Assembly: GCF_040529065.1 (NCBI RefSeq)
Contig: NZ_CP132343.1
Span: 1,798,001 to 1,862,000 of the forward strand
Length of the DNA: 64,000 nt
Source: Xanthomonas sacchari
GTDB taxonomy: Bacteria > Pseudomonadota > Gammaproteobacteria > Xanthomonadales > Xanthomonadaceae
Direction: 5' to 3'
Under the pieces are notes generated by a model. The model saw only the letters and a program-made list of their open reading frames with translations. It made no database searches and was not told where the DNA came from. The position numbers and the translations under genes are program-made. This document shows, piece by piece, positions 17,071-25,570 of the stretch (the stretch's first letter is position 1; each line of letters opens with the position of its first letter).

Positions 17071-20000
17071 ATGCCTGTCCCCGGTGGCGCCGCATCGCGC
17101 GTGCGGCGCGGCGCTGCCGTTCTCCTGGGGGGGCTGCTGTGCGTCGCTGCCGCGGTGGCGGCGGCGGCCAACGCTGGCGATCGGTTGGACCGCGATGGCG
17201 AAGGCCTGCAGCCCAGCAATGCCGCGATCGGGATGCCGCGCTTCAGCGGCGATGCGCAGCCGCTGCCGGACAGCGGCGTGGCGTTCGCGCCGGGGCAGGC
17301 GCAGGGCCAGTTGCAGCGCGTGTTCGCCGCCGACCTGGCGGCGGGTGCCGGCCGCGCGCCCGGCCGTGATTTCTGGATCGACCGCCTGCTGGCGCGGCAG
17401 GGCACCGGCGGCGGCTTCGGCGACAGCAACAACTGGCTGTTCACCCGCGGCCGTGCCACCTACCTGTACACGCACAAGCCGGAGGAGCCCGGCTTCGTCG
17501 GCGACGTGGCCTACGTGCACAAGACCGGCCACGACGCGCTGTTCCGCCTGCAACTGGAGCGCGACGGCGTGCCGATCGCGCTGGTCGAGGACAGTGCGCA
17601 GCGGCGGCAGACGCCGAGCTATTTCAGCAGCGTGTACGCAGGCGGCGGCGTGCGCCTGCAACTGGTCAAGTTCATCAGCGAGCAGAACGTGGCGGTGGCC
17701 GAGCTCACCGTGTCCAGCACTGACGGCGCGGCGCATGCGCTGACCGTGCGCGCGGTCTCGCCGATGGCTACGCATCCCGACGGTGCCGAGCTGACTGGCG
17801 CCTTCGTCACCCACAACGCCATCACCACGCTGTTCCCGCGGCTCTCCGGCGACGGCTTCGCGGTCGATGGCGCAAGCATCGCGCGGCCGCTGGCGGTGCC
17901 GGCGCACGGTGCCGCGCCGACGCTGAAGGTGCAACTGGGGCTGATCGCGCGCGAACTGCCGGCCGCACAGCAGGAATACCGGCGCATCGCCGCGCAGTCG
18001 CCGCAGCAGGCCTACCGCGACCACGTCGTCGCCTACAACCGCTGGTGGGCCGACAACCTGCCGTACCTGGACACGCCCGAGGACAATCTCGACAAGACCC
18101 TGTTCTACCGCTGGTGGTTGTTGCGCTTCAATTTCCTGGACGCGGCGGTACCCGGCAACGACTACCAGTTCCCGGTGGCGATCGAAGGCGTGCTCGGCTA
18201 CGACAACGCCATCGTGCTCACCACCGGCATGTTCATCGACGACCTCAAGTACCTGCGCGATCCGCTCTACGCCTACGGCTCCTGGCTCGGCGCCGGCGAG
18301 ACCGCCGGCGGCGGCAAATACGTGGACAATCCCGGCGCGCCGGAGAACTGGTCCAATTCCTACGCGCAGTACCTCAGCGCTGCCGCCTGGCGCGCCTACC
18401 AGGTGCACGGCGGGCCGCCGGCGATCGCCGGGCAACTGGCGCGCTACGCCAGCGACGACGTGGACGCGCTGCTGCGTGCCTACGACCACAATGGCAACGG
18501 CCTGATCGAATACGACTGGGCGGCGATGACCGGCAACGACGCCGACGCGGTGTCCTTCGACTGGGCCAAGCGGCATGGCGCGCCGCGCATGGATCGCAGC
18601 GAGAGCGCGTACGTGTACGCCAATGCGCTGGCCGCCGCGCAGGCCGCGCAGTTGGCCGGCGATGCCGCCACGGCCACGCGCATGCAGGCGCTGGCGACGA
18701 AGATCCGCCGCGCTGTGCTGGACGTGCTGTGGCAGGACCACAGTGCACAGGCCGACGGCATGGGCCTGCACGGCGACCTGCTCAAGCAGCGCCAGGCCGA
18801 CGGGCCGCGCCTGCCGGTGGACTGGAAGGAAACCAACAATTACTACCCCTTCAGCGTCGGCCTGATGCCCAAGCACGGCGATGCCGACGACGACCCCAAG
18901 TACGTGCGCGCGCTGCGCCTGTTCGCCGATGCGCGGCAGTTCCCGCTGTTTCCGTTCTATACCGCCAACCAGACCGATGCGCAGGCGCGCGGCGCCGGCG
19001 GCAGCAACAATTTTTCGGTGATCAATTCCACCGTGGCGTTCCGCCTGCTCGGCAGCGTGTTGCGCGACTACCCGAGCCCGTACCTGGATGCGTCCAGCTA
19101 CCGCAAGCTGCTGTACTGGAACGCGTGGGCGCACTACATCGACGGCGACAACCGCTACCCGGACCAGAACGAATTCTGGGCGCAGGGCAGCGCCGCCGAT
19201 GGCGGCCACATCGGCTATCGCTCGTGGATCCACCACACCCAGCTCGGCGCCACCAACTTCACCGTGATCGAGGATGCGATGGGCCTGCGCCCGCGCAGCG
19301 ATGCCCTGATCGAGCTGTATCCCATCGACATCGGCTGGGACCATTTCGCCGCCGACCGCCTGCGCTATCGCGATCGCGACCTGAGCATCGTCTGGGATCG
19401 CGACGGCCGCCGCTACGGCGGAGCGGCGCCAAAGGGCTATTCGCTGTACCTGGACGGCCACCTGGCCTTCACCGTCGACCGCCTGGCGCACGTGCTGTAC
19501 GACCCGGCCAGCGGCCGCGTGCAGGCCTTGCCGGATGTGGTCAATGCCGGTGCCGCGCAGATGCAGGTGCTGGCCGCGCATCGGCTGGCGCTGCAGGCGC
19601 CGCAGCAGGTGCGGTTTCCAGGCCAGGCGCGGATCGGTGCGGTACTCGCCGATGCCGGGCTCGACATCGCGCTGCCGCACGGCGCGCGCAATCTGGCGCA
19701 GGGTGCGGCGGTCAGCGCGAGCTATGCGGTCGACGGATTTCCGGCCACGGCCGCGGTCGACGGCAGCACCTCCAACGAGCCGTTCTGGGGCACCGCCGGT
19801 TCGAGCAGCAGCAGCGATTGGCTGGAACTGGATCTGCAGCGCCCGCAGACCCTGGACGACGTGCGCGTGTACTTCTATCGCAGTTCCTCGCCGCCCGGCG
19901 AACAGCATGGTTTCCCGTCGGGCACGCGCGCGGGCTACGCGCCGCCGTGGCTGTACGTGCTGCAGTACTTCGACGCCGGCGTGTGGAAGACCGTGCCGGG

Positions 20001-21411
20001 TCAGGTGCGCGATGCGCCGATCGCACAGGGCAACCGCAACCGCATCCGTTTCCCGCCGCTGCGCGCGCAGCGCTGGCGCGTGCAGGTCACGCATGCCGGC
20101 CCCCTGCGCACCGGCATCAAGGAGATCCAGGCCTATGCCAGCGGCGTCCCGGCGCCGGCGGCGCACGGCAACCAGGCGCCGCAGGTCGAGGTCTGGCAGG
20201 AAGACGGCAGCAGTGCCGGCGGCGTGGTGCGCCTGGCCGGGCGGGTCGGCGACGACGCGCTGCCGAACGGCAGGCTTTCCCTGCACTGGCGCATGCTGCA
20301 GGCACCGCCCGGTGGCGCGGCGTTGTTCGAGCAGCCGCAGGCGGCTACCACGCAGGTGCGCTTCACCGCGCCCGGCGCCTACACCCTGCAGTTGCAGGCC
20401 GCCGATGGCGCGTTGCAAGGGCACGCCGAGGTCAAGGTGATCGCGGCGGCGGCTCCGGCCGGGCAGACCCTGCAGGTGCAGGGCGAGGCCACGCCGAGCG
20501 CGCAGTTCACCGCCGGCCATCACCGCCTGCAGGCGCTCAACGATGGGCTGCTGCCGGCGCCGGGCCAGGTGCCGGCCGCCGACCGCCGCTGGGGCAGTTG
20601 GGGGCGCGCGCAGCCGGCCTCGGTGTGGGTGCAGTACGAGTGGCCGCAACCGCAACGGCTGAACGCGGCGGCGCTGTATTTCTGGGACGACCAGCCGCAG
20701 GGCGGGGTGGCGTTGCCGCGCGCGTGGACGTTGCAATACCGCGACGACACGCAGTGGCGCGACATCGCGGTGCGCGGCGGTTATCCGGTGCAGGGCGATG
20801 GCGCGCCGAGCCGGGTGACGTTCGCGCCGGTGGTCACCACGGCCTTGCGCGCGGTGCTGCAGACCGCGGCGCAGGGCGAGGGTCACTACGCGGTCGGGCT
20901 GGACGAATGGCAGGTGTTCGCCGAGCGCGCGGTGGCGACCGAAGCGGTGGACGTGCGTATCGCGCCCGGGCAGGCGACGACGCTGCCGGCACGCATTGCC
21001 GGCTACTTCGCCGACGGCAGCTGGGCCTGGCTGGGCGTGCGCTGGTCGCAGGTCGATGCGGCGGCGCTGGCCGGCGAGGGCCGCGTGCAGGTGCGGGGCC
21101 TGGCCGACGGCGGCGTGCCGGTGACGGCCAGCATCTGGGTCCGCGCGACCGCGCCGGGCCAACTCACCACCGTGCAGGCGCCGCCGCCGCTGCATGTGCC
21201 TGCCGGGCAGACGCCGGTGCTGCCGGAACTGGTCTCCGTGCAGTACAACGACGGCTCGCGCGAGCGCGTGCCGGTACGTTGGGCGCCGCTGGCGTCGGCC
21301 GCCTATGCCAAACCTGGTCGCCTGAGCGTGGTCGGGCAGGCGCAGGGGCGCGAGGGCAGCGGCGAACTGCCGGTGCGGCTGGAACTGGTGATCGAGGCGG
21401 AGGCGCCATGA
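17071..21411 (+). CDS. Large multimodular secreted glycosidase, GH121 (beta-L-arabinobiosidase)-like
   Basis: A 1446-residue protein from ATG 17071 (TTG 17062 is an alternative). A signal peptide is followed by a beta-rich region and then an (alpha/alpha)6 catalytic region at about 320-750 (WWLLRFNFLDAA, NGNGLIEYDW, DWKETNNYYPF, DQNEFWAQGS; the Glu residues in the last three are candidate catalytic acids). Next come a discoidin/F5-8C domain (about 873-1023), a PKD/Ig-like domain (1033-1127), a second discoidin-like module (1137-1287) and two bacterial Ig-like group 4 domains (1290-1446). This order of a clan-G-like barrel plus BIg_4 modules recalls HypBA2 (GH121), which releases beta-arabinobiose from hydroxyproline-linked arabinan. 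A more general GH63/MGH1-like assignment is the alternative. It overlaps the GH43 gene by ATGA. Confidence 0.7.
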   Translation: MPVPGGAASRVRRGAAVLLGGLLCVAAAVAAAANAGDRLDRDGEGLQPSNAAIGMPRFSGDAQPLPDSGVAFAPGQAQGQLQRVFAADLAAGAGRAPGRDFWIDRLLARQGTGGGFGDSNNWLFTRGRATYLYTHKPEEPGFVGDVAYVHKTGHDALFRLQLERDGVPIALVEDSAQRRQTPSYFSSVYAGGGVRLQLVKFISEQNVAVAELTVSSTDGAAHALTVRAVSPMATHPDGAELTGAFVTHNAITTLFPRLSGDGFAVDGASIARPLAVPAHGAAPTLKVQLGLIARELPAAQQEYRRIAAQSPQQAYRDHVVAYNRWWADNLPYLDTPEDNLDKTLFYRWWLLRFNFLDAAVPGNDYQFPVAIEGVLGYDNAIVLTTGMFIDDLKYLRDPLYAYGSWLGAGETAGGGKYVDNPGAPENWSNSYAQYLSAAAWRAYQVHGGPPAIAGQLARYASDDVDALLRAYDHNGNGLIEYDWAAMTGNDADAVSFDWAKRHGAPRMDRSESAYVYANALAAAQAAQLAGDAATATRMQALATKIRRAVLDVLWQDHSAQADGMGLHGDLLKQRQADGPRLPVDWKETNNYYPFSVGLMPKHGDADDDPKYVRALRLFADARQFPLFPFYTANQTDAQARGAGGSNNFSVINSTVAFRLLGSVLRDYPSPYLDASSYRKLLYWNAWAHYIDGDNRYPDQNEFWAQGSAADGGHIGYRSWIHHTQLGATNFTVIEDAMGLRPRSDALIELYPIDIGWDHFAADRLRYRDRDLSIVWDRDGRRYGGAAPKGYSLYLDGHLAFTVDRLAHVLYDPASGRVQALPDVVNAGAAQMQVLAAHRLALQAPQQVRFPGQARIGAVLADAGLDIALPHGARNLAQGAAVSASYAVDGFPATAAVDGSTSNEPFWGTAGSSSSSDWLELDLQRPQTLDDVRVYFYRSSSPPGEQHGFPSGTRAGYAPPWLYVLQYFDAGVWKTVPGQVRDAPIAQGNRNRIRFPPLRAQRWRVQVTHAGPLRTGIKEIQAYASGVPAPAAHGNQAPQVEVWQEDGSSAGGVVRLAGRVGDDALPNGRLSLHWRMLQAPPGGAALFEQPQAATTQVRFTAPGAYTLQLQAADGALQGHAEVKVIAAAAPAGQTLQVQGEATPSAQFTAGHHRLQALNDGLLPAPGQVPAADRRWGSWGRAQPASVWVQYEWPQPQRLNAAALYFWDDQPQGGVALPRAWTLQYRDDTQWRDIAVRGGYPVQGDGAPSRVTFAPVVTTALRAVLQTAAQGEGHYAVGLDEWQVFAERAVATEAVDVRIAPGQATTLPARIAGYFADGSWAWLGVRWSQVDAAALAGEGRVQVRGLADGGVPVTASIWVRATAPGQLTTVQAPPPLHVPAGQTPVLPELVSVQYNDGSRERVPVRWAPLASAAYAKPGRLSVVGQAQGREGSGELPVRLELVIEAEAP

Positions 21412-23003
21412 GTCGCCAGCCGTTGCGCAGAGCCGCTGTGTGTCTGTTGCTGGCATGCGTTGGCTGCATCGGCCTGGTCGCGGCTGCCGCACCGGCAGTG
21501 CCGCGGTCGCGGCAGGTGCAGGCGCCGGGCAATCCGATCCTGGCCGACGGCCGCGACTATGCGGCCGATCCGGCGCCGCTGGTCGCCGACGGCAAGCTCT
21601 ACATCATCGCCGGCCGCGACGAGGCGCCGCCGGAGCTCAACGACTTCGTCATGGACCGCTGGCAACTGCTGGTCACCGACGACGTCGGCAGCGGTCGCTG
21701 GACCTATTACCCGGCACTGCTGCGTCCGCAGCAGGTGTTCGCCTGGGCCGCGCCCGGGCATGCCTACGGCGCGCAGATCGTGCAGGGCCCGGACCGGCGT
21801 TACTACCTGTATGCGCCGGTGCAGGAAGCGCAGTCGCGCAATGCCGACCCGTTCGCGATCGGCGTGGCGGTGGCCGACAGCCCCGTGGGGCCGTGGCGCG
21901 ACGCGCATCCGCAGGGACCGATCCTGTCGCAATCGCTGCCGACGCCCAACGCCATCCAGAACATCGACCCGACCGTGCTGGTCGACGACGACGGGCGCGT
22001 GTACGTGTACTGGGGCACCTTCGGCAAGCTGTTCGGCATCGAACTGGAACGCGACATGGTGACGCCGAAGGGGCAGCCGGTGGCGGTGACCACGCTGGAC
22101 GGCTACTTCGAGGCGCCGTGGCTGTTCAAGCGCAACGGTACCTACTACATGGCCTACGCCGGCAACCATGCCGGTCCGGATTCGGACTGCACGCCGACGC
22201 TGTACCACGCGTGCCTCGCCTACGGCAGCGCGCCGTCGCCGCTGGGGCCATGGACCTACCGCGGCGTGATTCTGCCGCCGGTGTCCTCGACCACCTCGCA
22301 CTCGGGCATCGTGCAGTTCAAGGGACAGTGGTACCTGGTCTATCACACCGCCGACGCCAAGGGCGGCGGGCATTTCCGCCGCAGCGTGGCGATCGACCGA
22401 TTGCAGTGGGACGACACCCGGCAGCCGGCGCGGATCCTGCCGGTGGTGGCCACGCGGCGGCCGCAACCGCCGCTGCCGCCGCAGCGCAACCTCGCCCGCT
22501 ATGCGCAGGCCAGCGCGTCCAATGGCCCGGACATCCCGCACCAGTACTGGATCGCCGCGCTCAACGACGGCCGGGTCAAGCGCAATCCGTTGCCGCCGCA
22601 GCTATGGGGCAGTTGGACGCCGCACAACCCACCGCAGCAATGGCTGCAGTACAGCTGGGCGCAACCGGTGACGCTGCAGGGCAGTCGCATCCTGTTCTGG
22701 GCCGATCATCCGCCGGGCGCGGACAGCGGCGTGGCGCCGCCGGCGCGCTGGCGGCTGGAGTACCGTCGCGACGGCCGCTGGTGGCCGCTGGCAGAAAGTG
22801 CGCGCGCACCCGTCGCCGGCCGCTGGCAGACGCTGCGCTTCACGCCGGTGACCACGCGCTGCGTGCGCGCGGTGCTGGACGCCGCCGGCGGCGGCGAGCG
22901 CTACGCGGCGCTGGCGGTGCAGGAGTGGGAGATGCTGGCGCCGCAGGCGCAGCGCCTGCCGCAGGCCACCGCGGCGGATGCGCAGCGCTGCGACACGCCT
23001 TGA
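21408..23003 (+). CDS. GH43 family glycosidase with C-terminal discoidin-like module (HypAA-like)
   Basis: A 531-residue protein with an N-terminal signal peptide (RRAAVCLLLACVGCIGLVAAAA). The five-bladed propeller of GH43 covers about 35-345. The expected catalytic residues are visible: base Asp in RDYAADPAPLV, pKa-modulating Asp in NIDPTVLVDDDG and acid Glu in YFEAPWLFKRNG. Residues about 360-510 form a discoidin-like module that is clearly related to the second such module of the preceding gene (ALNDG, WGSW, FW..D.P, RFTPV and EW blocks). GH43 enzymes are arabinofuranosidases, arabinanases or xylosidases. With a GH121-like partner in the same operon, removal of the terminal alpha-1,3-arabinose from Ara4-Hyp, as HypAA does, is the leading hypothesis. 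It starts inside the upstream stop (ATGA). Confidence 0.85.
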   Translation: MSRQPLRRAAVCLLLACVGCIGLVAAAAPAVPRSRQVQAPGNPILADGRDYAADPAPLVADGKLYIIAGRDEAPPELNDFVMDRWQLLVTDDVGSGRWTYYPALLRPQQVFAWAAPGHAYGAQIVQGPDRRYYLYAPVQEAQSRNADPFAIGVAVADSPVGPWRDAHPQGPILSQSLPTPNAIQNIDPTVLVDDDGRVYVYWGTFGKLFGIELERDMVTPKGQPVAVTTLDGYFEAPWLFKRNGTYYMAYAGNHAGPDSDCTPTLYHACLAYGSAPSPLGPWTYRGVILPPVSSTTSHSGIVQFKGQWYLVYHTADAKGGGHFRRSVAIDRLQWDDTRQPARILPVVATRRPQPPLPPQRNLARYAQASASNGPDIPHQYWIAALNDGRVKRNPLPPQLWGSWTPHNPPQQWLQYSWAQPVTLQGSRILFWADHPPGADSGVAPPARWRLEYRRDGRWWPLAESARAPVAGRWQTLRFTPVTTRCVRAVLDAAGGGERYAALAVQEWEMLAPQAQRLPQATAADAQRCDTP

Positions 23004-23388
23004 GGCGAAGCGGGGATGCCGATTGCGCCAACTTCGCCGACCTTCGCATGCGTTCCAGTGGCGAGCCCGCTGCAGACATCGGCCGCAGTTGCCGGCCGCA
23101 TCATGTTCCTGTCGTGACGTCAGTTTGATTTTCGCAATGTGTGCGGAATTAGCCCGATTCCGTGGGGATAACCGTAAGGTGGATTGCGTTTCACTGCATT
23201 AGTCTGCCCACGGGCTAGCGATATGCGCGTGGCTGACGCCGCTGTTGTCGGCGTTGCGCCGGCCGCGTTCCTCTACCGGCATGCCATCGGGGTGATGGCG
23301 GATCATCCATCAAGGCACGCTGTTGCAGCGCATCGCGTGTCGCTCGCCCAACTCATCCACTGTCATCGAACAAGAGGAGTGTGGAGCC
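23004..23388 (+). promoter_or_regulatory. Upstream region of the Svx/AvrXca-like gene (385 bases)
   Basis: No gene is seen. A six-base inverted repeat CGGAAT-N7-ATTCCG lies at 23144-23162, and TGCGGAAT at 23142 is the reverse complement of the first box of the island motif, but no ACAAGACGC follows at 19 bases. One TTCGC occurs, but without a partner 15 bases away, so no PIP box is called. The operon upstream ends at 23003 and the next GTG is at 23389, so an independent promoter for the metalloprotease is likely. Confidence 0.4.
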
Positions 23389-25239
23389 GTGAAAATTGCT
23401 GCTTCTCGATTCGTGCGTCTGGTGTCCACGGTGTGCCTGTCGGCCGTTTTGGCGCTGGCTGCGCAGTATGCGCATGCGGCGGCTGCGGCCGCATGCACCG
23501 CCGGCCAATGGATCGCCAATCCCGACGACACCGACATGCCGGCCGTTCGCTACGAAACCCAGCACTTCGCGTTCCGCTGGAAGGACGGACAAGCGGTTTC
23601 GCAGGACGACGTGACGTCCGCAGCCAAGGAGCTGGAGCTGATCTGGGACGACTACATGAGGCGCGTCGGGTTTCCCGAGCCGTATTGCAATACGGCAACG
23701 AAGTACAAGGTCAGCGTCTACCTGGACCACAGCTTCGGCCTGAACGGCGGTACCTCCGCCAGCGGCGGCATGGGCATGTGGATCAATCCGGACCAGTTGG
23801 GCTATCACTGGGGCCTGGCGCATGAATTGACCCATGGCTTGCAGGGCAGCACCGGCGGCTTGCGCGACTCGCCGTACGTCGGCTGGATCTGGGAATCGCA
23901 TGCCAACTGGATGGCGCATCAGTATTTCCACGACGACGTGCAGTGCTCGGAGATGTTGGTGAATTACCCGTATCTCTATCTTGGCTCGACCCGCGACCGC
24001 TACTGCAACTGGCAGTTCATGGAGTACCTCAAGGATCGTTTCGGTTACGCGATCATCAACGATCTGTGGGCCAAGGCGCCCAAGCCCGGCGATTCGCGCC
24101 AGGCCGATGCCGATCCGTTCTCGATCATTCGCGACAACATGGGCTGGAGCCAGTCGCAGCTCAACGACGTGCTCGGCGACTGGGCCATGCACAACGTGCA
24201 GTGGGACTACACCGACCCGGACGGCCGCGACCATGGCGCCGTGATGCGCCAGCAATACGGCAGCAATACCGCGTTCGATCCGGAAAACCTGGCCGATGAG
24301 ACCAATCGCGATCGCGCACTGCGCCTGACCCAGCTGGATCCGGTGCAGGGCCAGACAGGCGTCTACCGAGTGCCGTTCGACTGGGCGCCGCAGCGTTGGG
24401 GCTACAACCTGGTCCGGCTGATTCCCGCGCAGGGCGCCGAGGCGGTCGTGGTGCGATTCCATGGCGACGTGCAGCAGGCGTCGGCGGTCGACACCTTGCC
24501 TGGGCTGGCGAACGATCCTGATCGCATCGGCGCGCCGGACTCGGATTGGCGCTGGGGCCTGGTCGCGATCGATGCCAACGGCAAGCCGCGCTACAGCGCG
24601 CTGCAGCAAGGCGCCGAGGCCGCGCTGTCGTTCCAGCTCCGCAGCGGCGACAGCGACCTGTATCTGGTGGTGATGGGGACGCCGAGCAAGATGCAGAAGA
24701 TCAAGTGGGATCAGTCCTACTATTCGGTCTACCGCTACCCGTGGAGCGTCACGTTGGAGAACGCGTATCCGTCGGGCCAGCAGCCCGGGGCGCCGACGCC
24801 GACGCGCGTGGGCGGCCGTCACCCCAACGGCGGTGGCTGGGTCGCCCAGAACGCGTACGTCGCGTCGACGGCCTATGTCGGCCCGCATGCGCGGGTGCTG
24901 GGGGGCAAGGTGCTGGGCGATGCGCGCATCGAGGATCATGCGACGATCCTGGGCGGGCAGGTGCAGGACGGCGCCGTGGTCGGCGGGTTGAGCCTGCTGC
25001 AGGACGGGGTGACGGTGAAGGATCGCGCCCAGTTGCATACGGTGTTCAAGCCGGCGGGGGCGTTCGGCGGGTTCACGCTGTCCGGCTCCGCGCAGTTGCG
25101 TGGCGACGTCGAGCAGCGCGGCGCGTCGGCCAGCAAGGGCGTGTTCTATGGATACGTCGATGCGGATACGGTGACCAACCCCGACTATGGCGCCGACCTG
25201 ACCGACGCGGTGCCAGAGGTCACGGCGAAGCCGCAATGA
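23389..25239 (+). CDS. Svx/AvrXca-type secreted zinc metalloprotease with beta-helix tail
   Basis: A 616-residue protein from GTG 23389, chosen for GAGGAG at 23374-23379 and because it opens a clean signal peptide ending QYAHA. The catalytic domain carries HELTH at 145-149 and a probable third zinc ligand Glu169 in WIWESHA, a gluzincin-like layout. Residues about 480-570 form a left-handed beta-helix of hexapeptide-type repeats (AYVGPHARVLGGKVLGDARIE). This resembles Svx of Pectobacterium and AvrXca of Xanthomonas, proteins secreted through the type II system and linked to virulence or avirulence. That identity is recalled knowledge, not a search result. Its position inside a plant-glycoprotein island suggests a protease acting on cell-wall proteins outside the cell. 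Confidence 0.75.
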   Translation: MKIAASRFVRLVSTVCLSAVLALAAQYAHAAAAAACTAGQWIANPDDTDMPAVRYETQHFAFRWKDGQAVSQDDVTSAAKELELIWDDYMRRVGFPEPYCNTATKYKVSVYLDHSFGLNGGTSASGGMGMWINPDQLGYHWGLAHELTHGLQGSTGGLRDSPYVGWIWESHANWMAHQYFHDDVQCSEMLVNYPYLYLGSTRDRYCNWQFMEYLKDRFGYAIINDLWAKAPKPGDSRQADADPFSIIRDNMGWSQSQLNDVLGDWAMHNVQWDYTDPDGRDHGAVMRQQYGSNTAFDPENLADETNRDRALRLTQLDPVQGQTGVYRVPFDWAPQRWGYNLVRLIPAQGAEAVVVRFHGDVQQASAVDTLPGLANDPDRIGAPDSDWRWGLVAIDANGKPRYSALQQGAEAALSFQLRSGDSDLYLVVMGTPSKMQKIKWDQSYYSVYRYPWSVTLENAYPSGQQPGAPTPTRVGGRHPNGGGWVAQNAYVASTAYVGPHARVLGGKVLGDARIEDHATILGGQVQDGAVVGGLSLLQDGVTVKDRAQLHTVFKPAGAFGGFTLSGSAQLRGDVEQRGASASKGVFYGYVDADTVTNPDYGADLTDAVPEVTAKPQ

Positions 25240-25383
25240 TCGACCGGCAATGACTGCCAGGCGGTGTCGTGGCGGATGCACGGTGCATCCGCTGCGACAC
25301 TGCCGCAGTTTCCCTGCGCCGTTCGCGTTCGCAGGCGCTGCCCGCAGGGCGTGGTCGCCTGCGGCAGGCGATGCGGGTGATTC

Positions 25384-25425
25384 GGCAGAAATCCGCATCT
25401 GCACGCATCAGTGGGGACAAGACGC
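25384..25425 (+). promoter_or_regulatory. Bipartite island motif, site C
   Basis: GGCAGAAATCCGCA (25384-25397; right half ATCCGCA conserved, left half degenerate) is followed after exactly 19 bases by ACAAGACGC (25417-25425). A perfect inverted repeat TGTCA-N6-TGACA (25428-25443) follows at once and runs into CAGTGACC. The site precedes the small ORF and GH127/GH146 gene. Confidence 0.65.
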
Positions 25426-25513
25426 GCTGTCACCCGGATGACACAGTGACCATGGATCCGCTGGTCGTTGCCCTGCGGCGTCGGCGTCCCGACATCTCAC
25501 ACAGGAGCAGTCC

Positions 25514-25570
25514 ATGCCTCGATGCGTTTCTTTCCCGCATGCCGCCTCGCACGCGGGAGGCCGGCGATGA
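25514..25570 (+). CDS. 18-codon upstream ORF coupled to the arabinofuranosidase gene
   Basis: ATG 25514 is preceded by CAGGAG (25502-25507) at ideal spacing, and encodes MPRCVSFPHAASHAGGRR. Its TGA (25568-25570) overlaps the ATG of the downstream enzyme as ATGA, and the Shine-Dalgarno of that enzyme lies inside this ORF. It may be a leader peptide or a translational-coupling device. No database family is known to me, and chance occurrence cannot be excluded for an ORF this short. Confidence 0.4.
   Translation: MPRCVSFPHAASHAGGRR

Noticed and set aside
23142-23162. Fifth copy of the island motif before the Svx/AvrXca-like gene
   Set aside because: CGGAAT/ATTCCG resembles the first box, but ACAAGACGC is missing at the fixed distance.
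23131-23170. Possible PIP box (TTCGC-N15-TTCGC) upstream of the Svx/AvrXca-like gene
   Set aside because: Only one half-site is present; the sequence 15 bases on does not match.
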